Assembly: GCA_019425015.1 (NCBI GenBank)
Contig: JAHYYJ010000016.1
Location: 1 to 31,698 of the forward strand
DNA: 31,698 bases
Reading direction: 5' to 3'
DNA from: Collinsella sp.
Lineage (GTDB): Bacteria > Actinomycetota > Coriobacteriia > Coriobacteriales > Coriobacteriaceae
Under the pieces are notes generated by a model. It searched no databases. It had not been told where the DNA came from and saw nothing but the letters and a program-made list of their open reading frames with translations. Positions within the stretch are counted from its first letter, which is position 1. Every line of letters starts with the position of its first letter. Position numbers and translations under genes: made by a program. Below, one piece after another: positions 31,487 through 31,698 of the stretch.

Positions 31487-31515
31487 GATGTGAACGATCC
31501 GTGCGTGTTCACATC
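31487..31515 (-). other. 5' stem-loop of the cstA leader
   Basis: GATGTGAAC (31487-31495) and GTTCACATC (31507-31515) form a perfect 9-bp stem with an 11-nt loop, immediately before the leader ATG. GTGAACA in its arm can alternatively pair with TGTTCAC inside the leader peptide (31457-31463), so two exclusive folds exist. As DNA it could also be a protein-binding dyad. Confidence 0.6.
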
Positions 31516-31533
31516 CCCCAGTGGTTGAAAAGG

Positions 31534-31562
31534 AGTATGAAACTTTAGTTACCTAAAGTCAA
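31534..31562 (-). promoter_or_regulatory. cstA promoter with operator-like palindrome in the spacer
   Basis: On the minus strand TTGACT (31562-31557) and CATACT (31539-31534) are separated by exactly 17 nt. ACTTTAG-GTAA-CTAAAGT, a perfect 7-bp inverted repeat (31542-31559), fills the spacer, so a bound protein would block RNA polymerase. The window beyond it (31563-31698) is AT-rich with no feature I can support. Confidence 0.65.
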
Positions 31563-31698
31563 CGCAAATTTGTAATGGATTTTCAACTTTTTTGAATTTC
31601 TCGTTATAAAACGCCACTGACCTCGGACTTTACCCAACAAAAGTTTTGGCTCTGTTAGACCAAATTTGACACGATCGGCTGTTCGTCGAACCGGAAAA

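Noticed and set aside
31293..31530. T-box riboswitch in the cstA leader
   Set aside because: No conserved T-box sequence or Stem I features are seen; the small open frame and stems fit peptide attenuation better.

Overview
The window looks like chromosome of a gut actinobacterium of class Coriobacteriia, most likely Collinsella. This is inferred from the high GC content, the coding style, several mannose-family and alpha-glucoside PTS genes, an ABC maltodextrin-type importer, and the mixture of GntR and LacI regulators with many GC-rich palindromic intergenic repeats. No database search was run, so the organism is an inference.

Left end (1-6023, minus strand): a sugar-PTS operon. It is read as two SIS-domain sugar-phosphate enzymes, then EIIA, EIIB and EIIC of the mannose/sorbose family; EIIC runs off the window and an EIID would be expected beyond it. 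Its make-up matches Amadori-product (fructoselysine/glucoselysine) utilisation operons. Two overlapping GntR/UTRA regulators and a small hypothetical gene lie upstream on the same strand. Next come a LacI-type regulator (minus), murB (plus) and a secreted coiled-coil peptidoglycan hydrolase (minus).

Centre (10144-23850): alpha-glucan metabolism. galE, malQ and glgP lie on the plus strand. On the minus strand a substrate-binding lipoprotein, two permeases and an MsmK-type ATPase form an importer operon. A GntR/TreR-like regulator is divergent from an unusual single polypeptide that joins an alpha-glucoside PTS EIIC and EIIB to a Cof-type HAD phosphatase. The 12-bp motif TTGTTTRAAC and near variants occur upstream of malQ, of the importer, and twice between the regulator and the PTS gene, suggesting one regulon. 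In the proposed scheme the importer and the PTS bring in maltose or maltodextrins, the fused phosphatase removes the PTS phosphate, and MalQ and GlgP convert the free glucan to glucose and glucose-1-phosphate.

Right end (23966-31698): a trans-polyprenyl synthase, a double peptidoglycan-binding-domain protein, a tRNA-Gln(TTG), an 877-bp gene-free stretch full of repeats, a lone TOPRIM-domain protein with a long disordered linker, and cstA. The cstA leader carries a well-placed promoter, an operator-like palindrome, an Ile/Val-rich leader peptide, alternative stems and an intrinsic terminator, which is the layout of transcription attenuation.

The strongest candidates for something undescribed are: (1) the EIIC-EIIB-HAD fusion and its putative regulon; (2) the cstA attenuator; (3) a pair of about 136-bp palindromic elements with a conserved 70-nt core and copy-specific arms, both exactly 8 nt after a stop codon; (4) an array of six 15-mers alternating in orientation every 40 bp between glgP and msmK; (5) the solitary TOPRIM protein.
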